Positions 1 through 6,184 of a DNA stretch of 7,642 nt are shown piece after piece. Where the stretch lies: NCBI GenBank assembly GCA_017608985.1, contig JAFCEV010000026.1, positions 1-7,642 of the forward strand, read 5' to 3'. How positions within the stretch are numbered: position 1 is the stretch's first letter; each line of letters opens with the position of its first letter. The stretch is from Candidatus Pacearchaeota archaeon. GTDB lineage: Archaea; Nanobdellota; Nanobdellia; Pacearchaeales; GW2011-AR1. A program made the translations under genes and the position numbers. Below the pieces are notes generated by a model. The model made no database searches. It was given only the letters and a program-made list of their open reading frames with translations, and had not been told where the DNA came from.

Positions 1-822
1 AGCACCAACTGCTATATCATTAATTCCATCATTATTTAAATCACCTAAACCAGTACAAGATGCACCAAACCAGCCATAATCATCTAACCCTCCTCCTAAA
101 CTAGTATCATTTATTTTTGTATAAGATTTTACAGAACCATTTGCATACATGAACATTATAAAAGCGGTTCCTACGTCAGGACCTCCATCTGCATCTTTTT
201 GAACGCCTGCTACCACATCAACAATCCCATCTGCATCTAAATCTCCTATACTACAAACAGCTTTGCCTAATAATTGTCCACTTACTATTTCATTGCCTAA
301 AGTAGTTGTATTTATTTTAACATAACCACTAACATTCCCTAAACTCGTAGTTGGAGAGTCAGAGTTTATCCAGACAGAAATAGTTATATTTTCTGTTATA
401 TTTAAACTTGAATCATTTCCTGCATTGATATAATCATCAACTCCATCAAAATCAAAAGCTCCATTATATTTCCCAGAACTGTTAAAATTTGCTCCATAAA
501 CTGTTCCATTATTTTGATTTATGCTTGCATCAAAAACATGAGTATCATTCTCTCCTAAAGCACTTCTATTATCAAAATTCATCATCAAAACGAGAAAATT
601 ATTATAAAAAGTATAATTTGTTCCATCCCAATTAAAAATAAATTCTTCCATTGAAGAAACATTTGAGAAATTTGTTGTTATTTCTACATAAGTATGAGTT
701 GTTGATATATTTTCTATAGGGGTATATGAAACTAAGCCTGTCATATTGAATTTTACAAAAAATATGAATATTAAAACAGCAAAAATTCCAAATAATAATA
801 AAATCCTCAATCCCCTCTTCAT
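1..822 (-). CDS. Membrane-anchored surface protein, LamG-like start then FG-GAP repeats (3' end outside window)
   Basis: The frame is open from the ATG at 822 down to base 1, giving 274 residues without a stop. Residues 5-25 form one hydrophobic segment after a basic start (MKRG), so it is a signal peptide or N-terminal anchor with the rest outside the cell. Residues about 81-153 resemble the first half of a LamG/concanavalin-like domain, ending in FDFDGVDDYINAGNDSS and then ITISVWIN. From about residue 160 the sequence is FG-GAP beta-propeller. Two calcium-loop motifs are visible, D194-x-D196-x-D198-G-x-x-D202 and D261-x-N263-x-D265-G-x-x-D269, separated by a strand reading GSVKSYTKIND. Such proteins bind surfaces, glycans or other cells; no specific ligand can be read from the sequence. 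It has its own TATA box about 25 bases upstream and no Shine-Dalgarno. The missing C-terminus may hold more propeller blades. Secretion and repeat type are well supported; function is inference. Confidence 0.85.
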   Translation of the reverse strand, partial: MKRGLRILLLFGIFAVLIFIFFVKFNMTGLVSYTPIENISTTHTYVEITTNFSNVSSMEEFIFNWDGTNYTFYNNFLVLMMNFDNRSALGENDTHVFDASINQNNGTVYGANFNSSGKYNGAFDFDGVDDYINAGNDSSLNITENITISVWINSDSPTTSLGNVSGYVKINTTTLGNEIVSGQLLGKAVCSIGDLDADGIVDVVAGVQKDADGGPDVGTAFIMFMYANGSVKSYTKINDTSLGGGLDDYGWFGASCTGLGDLNNDGINDIAVGA

Positions 823-830
823 AAATATAT

Positions 831-840
831 AAAAGAAAAA
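831..840 (-). terminator. Possible T-tract terminator after the primase gene
   Basis: About 20 bases past the primase stop, the minus strand reads TTTTTCTTTT. Archaeal RNA polymerase often terminates on U-runs without a hairpin. The tract lies between the TATA box and the ATG of the next gene, so it could end the primase transcript without affecting a leaderless downstream one. A short tract in AT-rich DNA is weak evidence. Confidence 0.25.
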
Positions 841-843
841 TTA

Positions 844-851
844 CTTATAAG
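844..851 (-). promoter_or_regulatory. TATA box of the LamG/FG-GAP gene
   Basis: CTTATAAG, inside the perfect palindrome ACTTATAAGT (843-852), is centred 25-26 bases upstream of the ATG at 822. That is the spacing expected if transcription starts at the ATG. The same spacing is seen upstream of 2541 and 3583. It indicates that this gene is transcribed separately from the primase gene ending at 860. Confidence 0.5.
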
Positions 852-859
852 TTTTTCTT

Positions 860-2137
860 TTACTTCTTCTTTTTTATTCTTGAATCTTTCCCCATAGAAC
901 CAAATGTTTTCTTTACAACATAATTCACAGGATTTTTGTATCTCAATTCTTCTTCTGTGGGAACTACTCCGACCCCTTTATAATAATCTGTGTCAAAATT
1001 AGGAGGAAGAACTATCTTATTCCTGTAACTCCATTTAATTTGAGATAAGATATATCCTCTTTTCAAAGGAGGTTTGTTCTTTTTATTCCAATCTTCAATT
1101 CTTTTTTCAAATTCATCTTTTTCCATTCCAACAGAACGGAATAAATTTATCAGAATAAACAATGCTCTTTTTCGTCCGTCTGAAAGCCCTTTTAGGATTT
1201 TCTTTATACAAGGTGGGAAATTTTCGTCAGACAGTTTTGAAAGTTTAATTGGTTTAAAATCTCCTTTTATTCTTTTTTCCTTTTCTTCTGGATTGTTTTC
1301 TTTATGCCAATCCAGAGCCTGAACCAAAAGTTCTCTTGCTTCTCCTTCTTCTGCATCAGGCATAAAATTTCTGATTTCTGCTTTCATAGGGTCTGCATCT
1401 TTCATATCAAAATTCTGAATTTCCTCTGGATTTACAACAACACTTGCCAAAGATGTTTTTTCATGCAAAGAATAAGGAGTTCTGAATAAATGCCGGGGGG
1501 AAACAAGAATTAAGTCAGGCATAACTTCTCTTGAAGCCTGAAAATCCTTTATATATTTATTTGGCCTTTCCAAATCACTTATTTTTTCAATTAATTGTTT
1601 TTTTGTTTTCTCCATCAAATATTTTACAACTATCCTCGGCCACTCTGGAAATTTATCTTTTGTCTGTATTTGATTCACTTCCTTGGGAAAAGCTTTCCAT
1701 GGAATAATGATATGAAAACCTTTTGAGCCACTGAATTTTACTCCGAGGTGTTTAATTCCATGAAATCTCAGCATCCTAATTATTAATCCTGCACAGATTT
1801 TGCTGTAATCCAAATATTTGCTGTCAATATCAAGCAATAAATCCCATCCTGTTCTTAATTTATTCAACTGGAATTCATCCATATCTGTGGAGAGCTTCAG
1901 AGGTTCTTCCCATATTTCTTCTGAGCAGTTGAAAGAAGTTGCTCCTTTTTTCACAAGTTCAAAAATATCACCTGGATATTCAAGAGAATCAGGACGTTTT
2001 CCAAAACCTTCAAAATATCTCGGACAAATTTCTCTGTTTTTACAGAATTCAAAAATTGCTTTCTGTATGTCCTGCCGAGAATAATAAAGATTAGTAATTC
2101 TTCTGATTCTTTTTTCGCGAATGCTTTGTTCTTCCAT
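860..2137 (-). CDS. priS: Archaeo-eukaryotic DNA primase: PriS-like catalytic core with degenerate PriL-type C-terminal domain
   Basis: 425 residues. This enzyme makes RNA (or mixed) primers for DNA replication. Residues 40-80 carry the archaeal PriS signature YFEGFGKRPD...KKGATSF...SEEIW. The metal-binding pair is in LLDIDSK (D103, D105), the nucleotide-binding motif is SGSKGFH (136-142), and RHLFRTPYSLHEKTS (215-229) matches the conserved basic motif before the end of the fold; D208 is the likely third catalytic acid. Residues 307-408 (FPPC...GLSDGRKRALF...LPPN...KNPVNY) resemble the Fe-S domain of the large subunit PriL, so it appears to be a one-chain primase like that of Nanoarchaeum. 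Only the first cluster cysteine, C310, is present; the other ligand positions appear to be F381, about V392 and about R399. No CxxC zinc motif is seen. The start lies 2 bases after the yjbQ stop (TAA-AA-ATG), so the genes are co-transcribed. The C-terminus is lysine-rich. Primase identity is firm; the PriL-domain reading rests on remembered family sequences. Confidence 0.9.
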   Translation of the reverse strand: MEEQSIREKRIRRITNLYYSRQDIQKAIFEFCKNREICPRYFEGFGKRPDSLEYPGDIFELVKKGATSFNCSEEIWEEPLKLSTDMDEFQLNKLRTGWDLLLDIDSKYLDYSKICAGLIIRMLRFHGIKHLGVKFSGSKGFHIIIPWKAFPKEVNQIQTKDKFPEWPRIVVKYLMEKTKKQLIEKISDLERPNKYIKDFQASREVMPDLILVSPRHLFRTPYSLHEKTSLASVVVNPEEIQNFDMKDADPMKAEIRNFMPDAEEGEARELLVQALDWHKENNPEEKEKRIKGDFKPIKLSKLSDENFPPCIKKILKGLSDGRKRALFILINLFRSVGMEKDEFEKRIEDWNKKNKPPLKRGYILSQIKWSYRNKIVLPPNFDTDYYKGVGVVPTEEELRYKNPVNYVVKKTFGSMGKDSRIKKKK

Positions 2138-2139
2138 TT

Positions 2140-2541
2140 TTAATTTTTTATTTTTACTATAACTCTTCTATTTCTTGGGCCATCAAATTCTACTAATGCA
2201 ATTCCCTGCCATGTTCCTAAAATCAATTCATTTTCTTCAATAATAAGTGTTTCACTGGGCCCAATCAATGAAGCTTTAATATGTGCGTGAGCATTATCAT
2301 CCATCTTATCATGTTCATAATTTCCTTTTGAAGGAATTAATTTTTCCAATTGAGCGAGTATATCCTTGCAGACTGAAGAATCATAATTTTCATTAACTAT
2401 TATTGCTGCTGTTGCATGTGGAACATAAACAAAACATAAACCTTTTTCTACACCAGAATTTTTAATTATTTGCTTAACTTTTTCAGTGATATCTATTATT
2501 TCCTGTTTCTTGGTTGTTGAAATTTTAAATTCCTTTAACAT
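2140..2541 (-). CDS. yjbQ: YjbQ/UPF0047 family protein (putative secondary thiamine-phosphate synthase)
   Basis: 133 residues, full length for this small single-domain family. Conserved features are all present: VYVPHATAAIIVNEN (38-52) with H42 and E51; H77 followed by D82-N83 and the H85/H87 pair in DDNAHAHIKASLIGPS; GTWQGIALVEFDGPRNRR (109-126) near the C-terminus. In E. coli, YjbQ has weak thiamine-phosphate synthase activity, but the physiological role of the family is unsettled, and many DPANN genomes lack thiamine synthesis. It is first in a unit with the primase gene, 2 bases downstream, and is expressed from a TATA box 26 bases upstream of its ATG, so the message is probably leaderless. 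The cytoplasm is expected, as there is no signal peptide. Family assignment is firm; the reaction in this organism is not. Confidence 0.92.
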   Translation of the reverse strand: MLKEFKISTTKKQEIIDITEKVKQIIKNSGVEKGLCFVYVPHATAAIIVNENYDSSVCKDILAQLEKLIPSKGNYEHDKMDDNAHAHIKASLIGPSETLIIEENELILGTWQGIALVEFDGPRNRRVIVKIKN

Positions 2542-2562
2542 ATTTTATAAGGTGTTGAGAAC

Positions 2563-2572
2563 TTTATATAAA
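2563..2572 (-). promoter_or_regulatory. TATA box for the yjbQ-primase unit
   Basis: TTTATATAAA is centred 26-27 bases upstream of the yjbQ ATG at 2541, the classic archaeal TATA-to-start distance for a leaderless transcript. The motif is near-symmetrical and lies in the divergent region shared with PCNA; a role in the plus direction would require a leader of some tens of bases. Confidence 0.6.
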
Positions 2573-2598
2573 TTATTTTATACTCTATAATAACAATG

Positions 2599-2608
2599 CT
2601 TAAAAAAC
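2599..2608 (+). promoter_or_regulatory. Candidate TATA-like element for PCNA
   Basis: CTTAAAAAAC is centred about 24-25 bases before the ATG at 2628, fitting the leaderless spacing of the other genes here. A competing element, ATTTTATAC near 2575-2583, is about 30 bases before the alternative ATG at 2610. Both are ordinary in AT-rich DNA, so the call is tentative. Confidence 0.3.
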
Positions 2609-2612
2609 AATG

Positions 2613-2630
2613 CATGCTATTATAAGCATG
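2613..2630. repeat. Interrupted palindrome over the PCNA start
   Basis: CATGCT (2613-2618) and AGCATG (2625-2630) are perfect inverted copies around the 6-base spacer ATTATA; another ATGCT lies at 2596-2600. The right arm contains the ATG at 2628. It could be an operator, or, if transcribed from 2610 or upstream, an RNA hairpin covering that start codon. A chance 6-bp palindrome is also possible. Confidence 0.35.
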
Positions 2631-3365
2631 TTGGTCAAACTTGAGAATCCTGCTATTTTATCAAAGGTGATTGAAATTCTGTCAGAATTAGTTAGTGAAG
2701 TCAGAATAAAAATTAGTGAATATGGTATGAGTATTACTGCTATGGACCCTGCCAATGTTGCAATGGTTGGATTCAGGCTTCCAAGAATAAATTTTTCACA
2801 ATTAGAAACAGGAGAAGAAACTCTGGGAATTAATCTTGATGATATGAAAAGAATATTAAAAAGATGCGGAATAGGAAGCTCTTTAATCTTAGAAAAAAAG
2901 GAAAACCTTTTGGAAATTCAGATTCAAGATAGAATTCAAAGAAAATTCACATTAAATTTACTGGAGATTGAAGGAGAAGACATTGATTTTAATGCAAAAA
3001 CAGAAAAAATGGAATTCACAGCAAAAGTTGAAATGAGTTCTGTAGATTTAATTGCTTCAATTGAAGATTGTGCTGTTATAGCAGATGCGTGCACTTTTAA
3101 AATTGATTATGAAAAATTCATAATTGAAGCAAAAAGTATGAATTCTACACAGTCTGAATTTTCAGGAGATGAAGCAAAAATAGATGCTGAAAATTGCAGA
3201 GCAAAATATAGTTTAGAATATCTGCAAAAATTCATCAAGGGTGCAAAATTAGTGGACAAAACAATTCTTGAATTTGCAGAAGACCATCCTTTAAAAATGC
3301 AGTTCAAAACAGATTATCTAGAACTCTCATTTGTGCTTGCTCCTCGTGTAGAAACTGAAGATTAA
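2628..3365 (+). CDS. pcn: DNA polymerase sliding clamp (PCNA)
   Basis: 245 residues from this start, the usual length for archaeal PCNA. The protein forms a trimeric ring that holds polymerase, ligase, FEN1 and other partners on DNA. Visible marks are the N-terminal strand MLVKLENP, EVRIKISEYGMSITAMDPAN with VAMVGFRL (24-51), the acidic inter-domain region around residues 113-122, YSLEYLQKFIKGA near 194-206, DHPLKMQF near 219-226, and the C-terminal LAPRVETED, where the chain threads by the partner-binding face. An in-frame ATG at 2610 would add MHAIIS. I prefer 2628 because family members begin directly before this first strand and because a TATA-like element is at the right distance. No Shine-Dalgarno precedes either ATG. 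It is divergent from yjbQ-primase, so two replication genes share one intergenic region. Confidence 0.95.
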   Translation: MLVKLENPAILSKVIEILSELVSEVRIKISEYGMSITAMDPANVAMVGFRLPRINFSQLETGEETLGINLDDMKRILKRCGIGSSLILEKKENLLEIQIQDRIQRKFTLNLLEIEGEDIDFNAKTEKMEFTAKVEMSSVDLIASIEDCAVIADACTFKIDYEKFIIEAKSMNSTQSEFSGDEAKIDAENCRAKYSLEYLQKFIKGAKLVDKTILEFAEDHPLKMQFKTDYLELSFVLAPRVETED

Positions 3366-3390
3366 TCAAGAAATTAAATAATTAAATAAA

Positions 3391-3508
3391 TCTACTTAAT
3401 GAAGGTATGACGAGCGATTTTGCAAGGTATGGAAAGAAATGAATAAGCAAGGTCGCGAATTAGGGGCTTCTGGACAAGTGGATTGTAAGAACAGGTGGAA
3501 AGGTTAGA
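3391..3508 (+). ncRNA. Candidate structured RNA in a G+C island
   Basis: By hand count 3403-3507 is 46/105 G+C, against 5/37 in 3366-3402 and 8/75 in 3508-3582. G+C islands between genes of AT-rich archaea are a classic sign of structured RNA. The plus strand can form a continuous 10-bp helix, GCGAUUUUGC (3414-3423) with GCAAGGUCGC (3447-3456), containing two G-U pairs and a 23-base purine-rich loop. A smaller hairpin pairs ACAA (3474-3477) with UUGU (3483-3486), extended by CUU/AAG across a bulge. UCUACUU (3391-3397) can close the whole with AGGUUAGA (3501-3508), leaving one bulged U. AAGGTATG occurs twice (3402, 3424). It fits no tRNA, 5S, SRP or box C/D pattern I know. The strand and ends are inferred from folding. 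It could instead be a relic of a short gene (a 34-codon open frame covers it) or part of the PCNA 3' UTR. Confidence 0.45.
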
Positions 3509-3553
3509 GATTAATAAAACTTTAAAATTTCTATATAAAATATTAATGAAATA

Positions 3554-3561
3554 TTTATAAA
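3554..3561 (+). promoter_or_regulatory. TATA box of the surface-protein operon
   Basis: TTTATAAA is centred 25-26 bases upstream of the ATG at 3583, with the purine-rich GAAAT just before it as a possible BRE. It implies a leaderless transcript beginning at or near 3583, independent of PCNA and of the RNA island upstream. Confidence 0.55.
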
Positions 3562-3582
3562 TTAAAATATCGTATAAAGGTT

Positions 3583-4404
3583 ATGAAAAAAAGAGGAACT
3601 CCTGCCTTGACATCAAGAATTAATAGGAATATTTGCCCGAAGTCAAAACGCTCACAAGTAACGATTTTTATTATTCTTGCGATAATAATTATTGTTTTAG
3701 GAATTTTAGTATATTTATTCTACCCAAAAATAAAAACATTGACAGGAACTGAATACAAAAACCCTGAAGCATTTATTCAGTTGTGCCTTGAAGATGATAT
3801 TAGAAACATAGTAGAAAATCTTTCTATGCAAGGGGGAAGTTTAGAACCTGAACATTATATTTTGTATAAAGATAATAAAGTAGAATATCTCTGCTACACA
3901 AATGAATATTACAAAACATGTGCAGTGCAACAACCTATGCTCAAACAACACATTGAATCTGAAATTGAAAATGCAATTCAGGAAAAAGTGCAGTCCTGCT
4001 TTTCAGAACTGAAAGAAACTTATGAAGAAAAAGGATATAATGTAAATATGAAAACAGGAGAGATAATGGTTGAATTGCTTCCTGATAGAATCCTTACAAC
4101 TGCTAATTACCGAGTTACTATGACAAAAGGAGAATCAGAGCAGCATGACAATTTCAGAATTAGTCTGAATAATAATCTTTATGAACTAGTAAGCATTGCC
4201 ACAAATATAATAAGCTGGGAGGCAAGTTATGGAGATGCAGATACTTCTACTTATATGGATTATTATCATGACTTAAAAGTTGAGAAACACAAGCAGAATG
4301 ATGGAACAAAAATTTACATTTTAACAGACAGGAACAGTGAAAATAAATTTTTATTTGCGTCGAGGAGTCTTGTAATGCCTCCGGGATATGGATTTAATCA
4401 ATAA
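3583..4404 (+). CDS. Pilin-like single-pass membrane protein, uncharacterised DPANN family
   Basis: 273 residues. A basic leader (1-24, ending PKSKRS) is followed by QVTIFIILAIIIIVLGILVY, a hydrophobic segment to about residue 46. The KRS-QVTIF junction resembles a class III (type IV pilin/archaellin) signal peptide cut before Q25, though the glutamate usual at position +5 is phenylalanine here, so it may stay as an uncleaved anchor. The rest is expected outside the cell and has four spaced cysteines (C68, C104, C113, C139). The segment PMLKQHIESEIENAIQEKVQ (118-137) is predicted helical, followed by a beta-rich C-terminal half ending MPPGYG. I recognise this as a type common in DPANN genomes with no known function. 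It is first in an operon: the next start is 1 base after its stop (TAA-A-ATG). Membrane anchoring is firm; pilin homology is inference. Confidence 0.85.
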   Translation: MKKRGTPALTSRINRNICPKSKRSQVTIFIILAIIIIVLGILVYLFYPKIKTLTGTEYKNPEAFIQLCLEDDIRNIVENLSMQGGSLEPEHYILYKDNKVEYLCYTNEYYKTCAVQQPMLKQHIESEIENAIQEKVQSCFSELKETYEEKGYNVNMKTGEIMVELLPDRILTTANYRVTMTKGESEQHDNFRISLNNNLYELVSIATNIISWEASYGDADTSTYMDYYHDLKVEKHKQNDGTKIYILTDRNSENKFLFASRSLVMPPGYGFNQ

Positions 4405-4405
4405 A

Positions 4406-6184
4406 ATGGAAAACAGAAAATTGCTTGCTATGGTATTTGCTCTTCTCCTAACAATCATTTTTATAAATACAATCCAGCCAGTAGAACAATCTTATTGCTG
4501 TGAAAAAACTATAGATGGTGCTTTATGTCAAAATGCTCCTTTAGAACAGTGCGATAAGAACTTCAGAACCGCTCCGACTTCCTGCGAATCAACTGCTTAT
4601 TGCAAGCTTGGAACCTGTATTAACGGACAAGAAGGAATCTGCTCCCCAAATACGCCCCAATCAGTTTGCATAGAAAATGGAGGATATTGGGAAGACAAAG
4701 CTCTTGAAGAAATAACTCAATGCCAATTGGGATGTTGTATTCTTGGAGAAAAAGCTGCTTTTGTTACACAAACACGATGTTCAACTTTATCAGCTTTAAA
4801 CGGGCTTGAAACAAATTATAGAGCAGACATTCAAAACCAAATTCAGTGTGCTGCAAGTGCATCTCCTGATGTAAAAGGTGCTTGTGTTTATGAAGAAGAC
4901 TATATTAAAAAATGCAAATTTGTCACAAGAGAAGAATGTGCAGGGATGCAGACAGTTCCTGAGAAAGAAGGAGGATTTTTCAGCAACATCTTCAGAGGAA
5001 ATGAAGAACCAGAAAACACAGGAATAGAAACAACTTTCTATGAAGGGTACTTGTGCTCTGCTGAATCGCTGGGAACAATATGCGGGCCAAGCAAAAAAAC
5101 CACATGCTATAATGAGAAAGTTTATTTCTTAGATACATGCAACGAGCTGGCAAATATCTATGACTCTTCAAAAGTTAATGATATAACTTATTGGACATAC
5201 GTAAAAGAACCAGAAGAAAGCTGTGGATATGGACAATCAAATGCAAATTCAAGAACTTGCGGAAATTGTGACTATTACATCGGAAGCACATGCAAAGCAT
5301 ACAGAGACACTAACAGCCCTGCTCCAAAATATGGAGATTATATCTGCGCTGATTTAAGCTGTACATATAAAGGAGAGACATATGAACATGGAGAAGAATG
5401 GTGTGTAACTAACACCAAAACAGGACTGGATGAAAATCTACCAGGAACAGAGCATTATGTATTGAAATGCTATGATGGAGAAATTACATTTGAACCCTGC
5501 AGTATAGGAGAATACAGAAATAAAATCTGCGTGGAAGATGAGCTTAATGGATTCAGCACAGCAAATTGTGTATTGAATTTATGGCAGGATTGCACATCAC
5601 AAACAACTAAGGAGGATTGCTTGGATGAAGAAAAAAGAGATTGTAAATGGATTGAAGGTTTTACTATCTCTTCTCTTTTGAATGAAAATGGAGAAAGCTT
5701 AGCTAAAGATGAAGATGGGGAAAAAATAGAAGCATCCTGTGTTCCAAAATATTCTCCTGCATATAATTTCTGGGAATCTGAAAGTGAAGGAGCATTATTA
5801 TGTCCTTTAGCGAGTGATATCTGTGTAGTAGAATATGAATTCGGGGTTTTAAGGAATAAAGAGGAAATACTGGATGATCCTAAGGAAAAAATAAAATATT
5901 GTGTGGAAAACTGTTATTGTCTTAAAGGGTATAAGAAAGGCCTGGCGAAGAAAGATTTTCTTAATAATGAAATATGGAGAAAAAGACTAAAAGAAGATGA
6001 TAAGGAAATTCCTTTTGATAGTTATGAAGAATGGATAAACTCATTGAGAAATATCTGCTTCTCTCTCGGAGACTGTGGAAGCACTGAAAATTATCTTGGA
6101 GAAGAAGGATATTACGACGATGAATCACTAATTATAACAGAAATTTGGAAAAAAGCAAAAGAATTTATGGAGGAAAATACATGA
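4406..6184 (+). CDS. Exported protein with 43 cysteines, uncharacterised DPANN surface family
   Basis: 592 residues from this start. The N-terminus MENRKLLAMVFALLLTIIF is a signal peptide or anchor (hydrophobic about 6-23), and all 43 cysteines follow it, beginning with CC at 31-32. They come in recurring small groups: YCKLGTC (65-71), QCQLGCCILG (105-114) before FVTQTRCSTLS, CGNC (285-288), CVENCYC (499-505), and SLGDCG (553-558) followed by NYLGEEGYY (562-570). There are no membrane segments after the first, and the C-terminus is charged. The pattern fits a disulphide-stabilised extracellular protein. The spacing is not the strict CxxC/CH repeat of zinc ribbons, ferredoxins or multihaem cytochromes. 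An in-frame ATG at 4388 would add MDLINK and overlap the upstream gene by 17 bases; I prefer 4406 because it gives a normal signal peptide and a 1-base gap. It overlaps the next gene as ATGA. Reality and export are firm; function is unknown. Confidence 0.88.
   Translation: MENRKLLAMVFALLLTIIFINTIQPVEQSYCCEKTIDGALCQNAPLEQCDKNFRTAPTSCESTAYCKLGTCINGQEGICSPNTPQSVCIENGGYWEDKALEEITQCQLGCCILGEKAAFVTQTRCSTLSALNGLETNYRADIQNQIQCAASASPDVKGACVYEEDYIKKCKFVTREECAGMQTVPEKEGGFFSNIFRGNEEPENTGIETTFYEGYLCSAESLGTICGPSKKTTCYNEKVYFLDTCNELANIYDSSKVNDITYWTYVKEPEESCGYGQSNANSRTCGNCDYYIGSTCKAYRDTNSPAPKYGDYICADLSCTYKGETYEHGEEWCVTNTKTGLDENLPGTEHYVLKCYDGEITFEPCSIGEYRNKICVEDELNGFSTANCVLNLWQDCTSQTTKEDCLDEEKRDCKWIEGFTISSLLNENGESLAKDEDGEKIEASCVPKYSPAYNFWESESEGALLCPLASDICVVEYEFGVLRNKEEILDDPKEKIKYCVENCYCLKGYKKGLAKKDFLNNEIWRKRLKEDDKEIPFDSYEEWINSLRNICFSLGDCGSTENYLGEEGYYDDESLIITEIWKKAKEFMEENT

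Noticed and set aside
1074..2084. Open plus-strand frames at 1074-1322, 1304-1489 and 1818-2084
   Set aside because: They lie antisense to the well-supported primase gene, give Phe/Ser-rich low-complexity products and have no promoter or family motif.
3107..3307. Minus-strand open frame of 66 codons
   Set aside because: It is antisense to the conserved C-terminal half of PCNA and has no recognisable features.
3399..3508. Box C/D guide RNA, tRNA or 5S rRNA in the G+C island
   Set aside because: ATGACGA at 3407 is one base from a C box, but there is no CTGA D box. No T-loop, acceptor stem or 5S consensus is present on either strand.
3577..3583. AAGG before the ATG at 3583 as a ribosome binding site
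   Set aside because: Only 2 bases separate it from the ATG, too close for Shine-Dalgarno pairing; the TATA spacing indicates a leaderless message.
4388..4405. ATG at 4388 as the start of the cysteine-rich gene
   Set aside because: It would overlap the upstream gene by 17 bases and put MDLINK before an otherwise normal signal peptide; 4406 gives a 1-base gap. It is not excluded.
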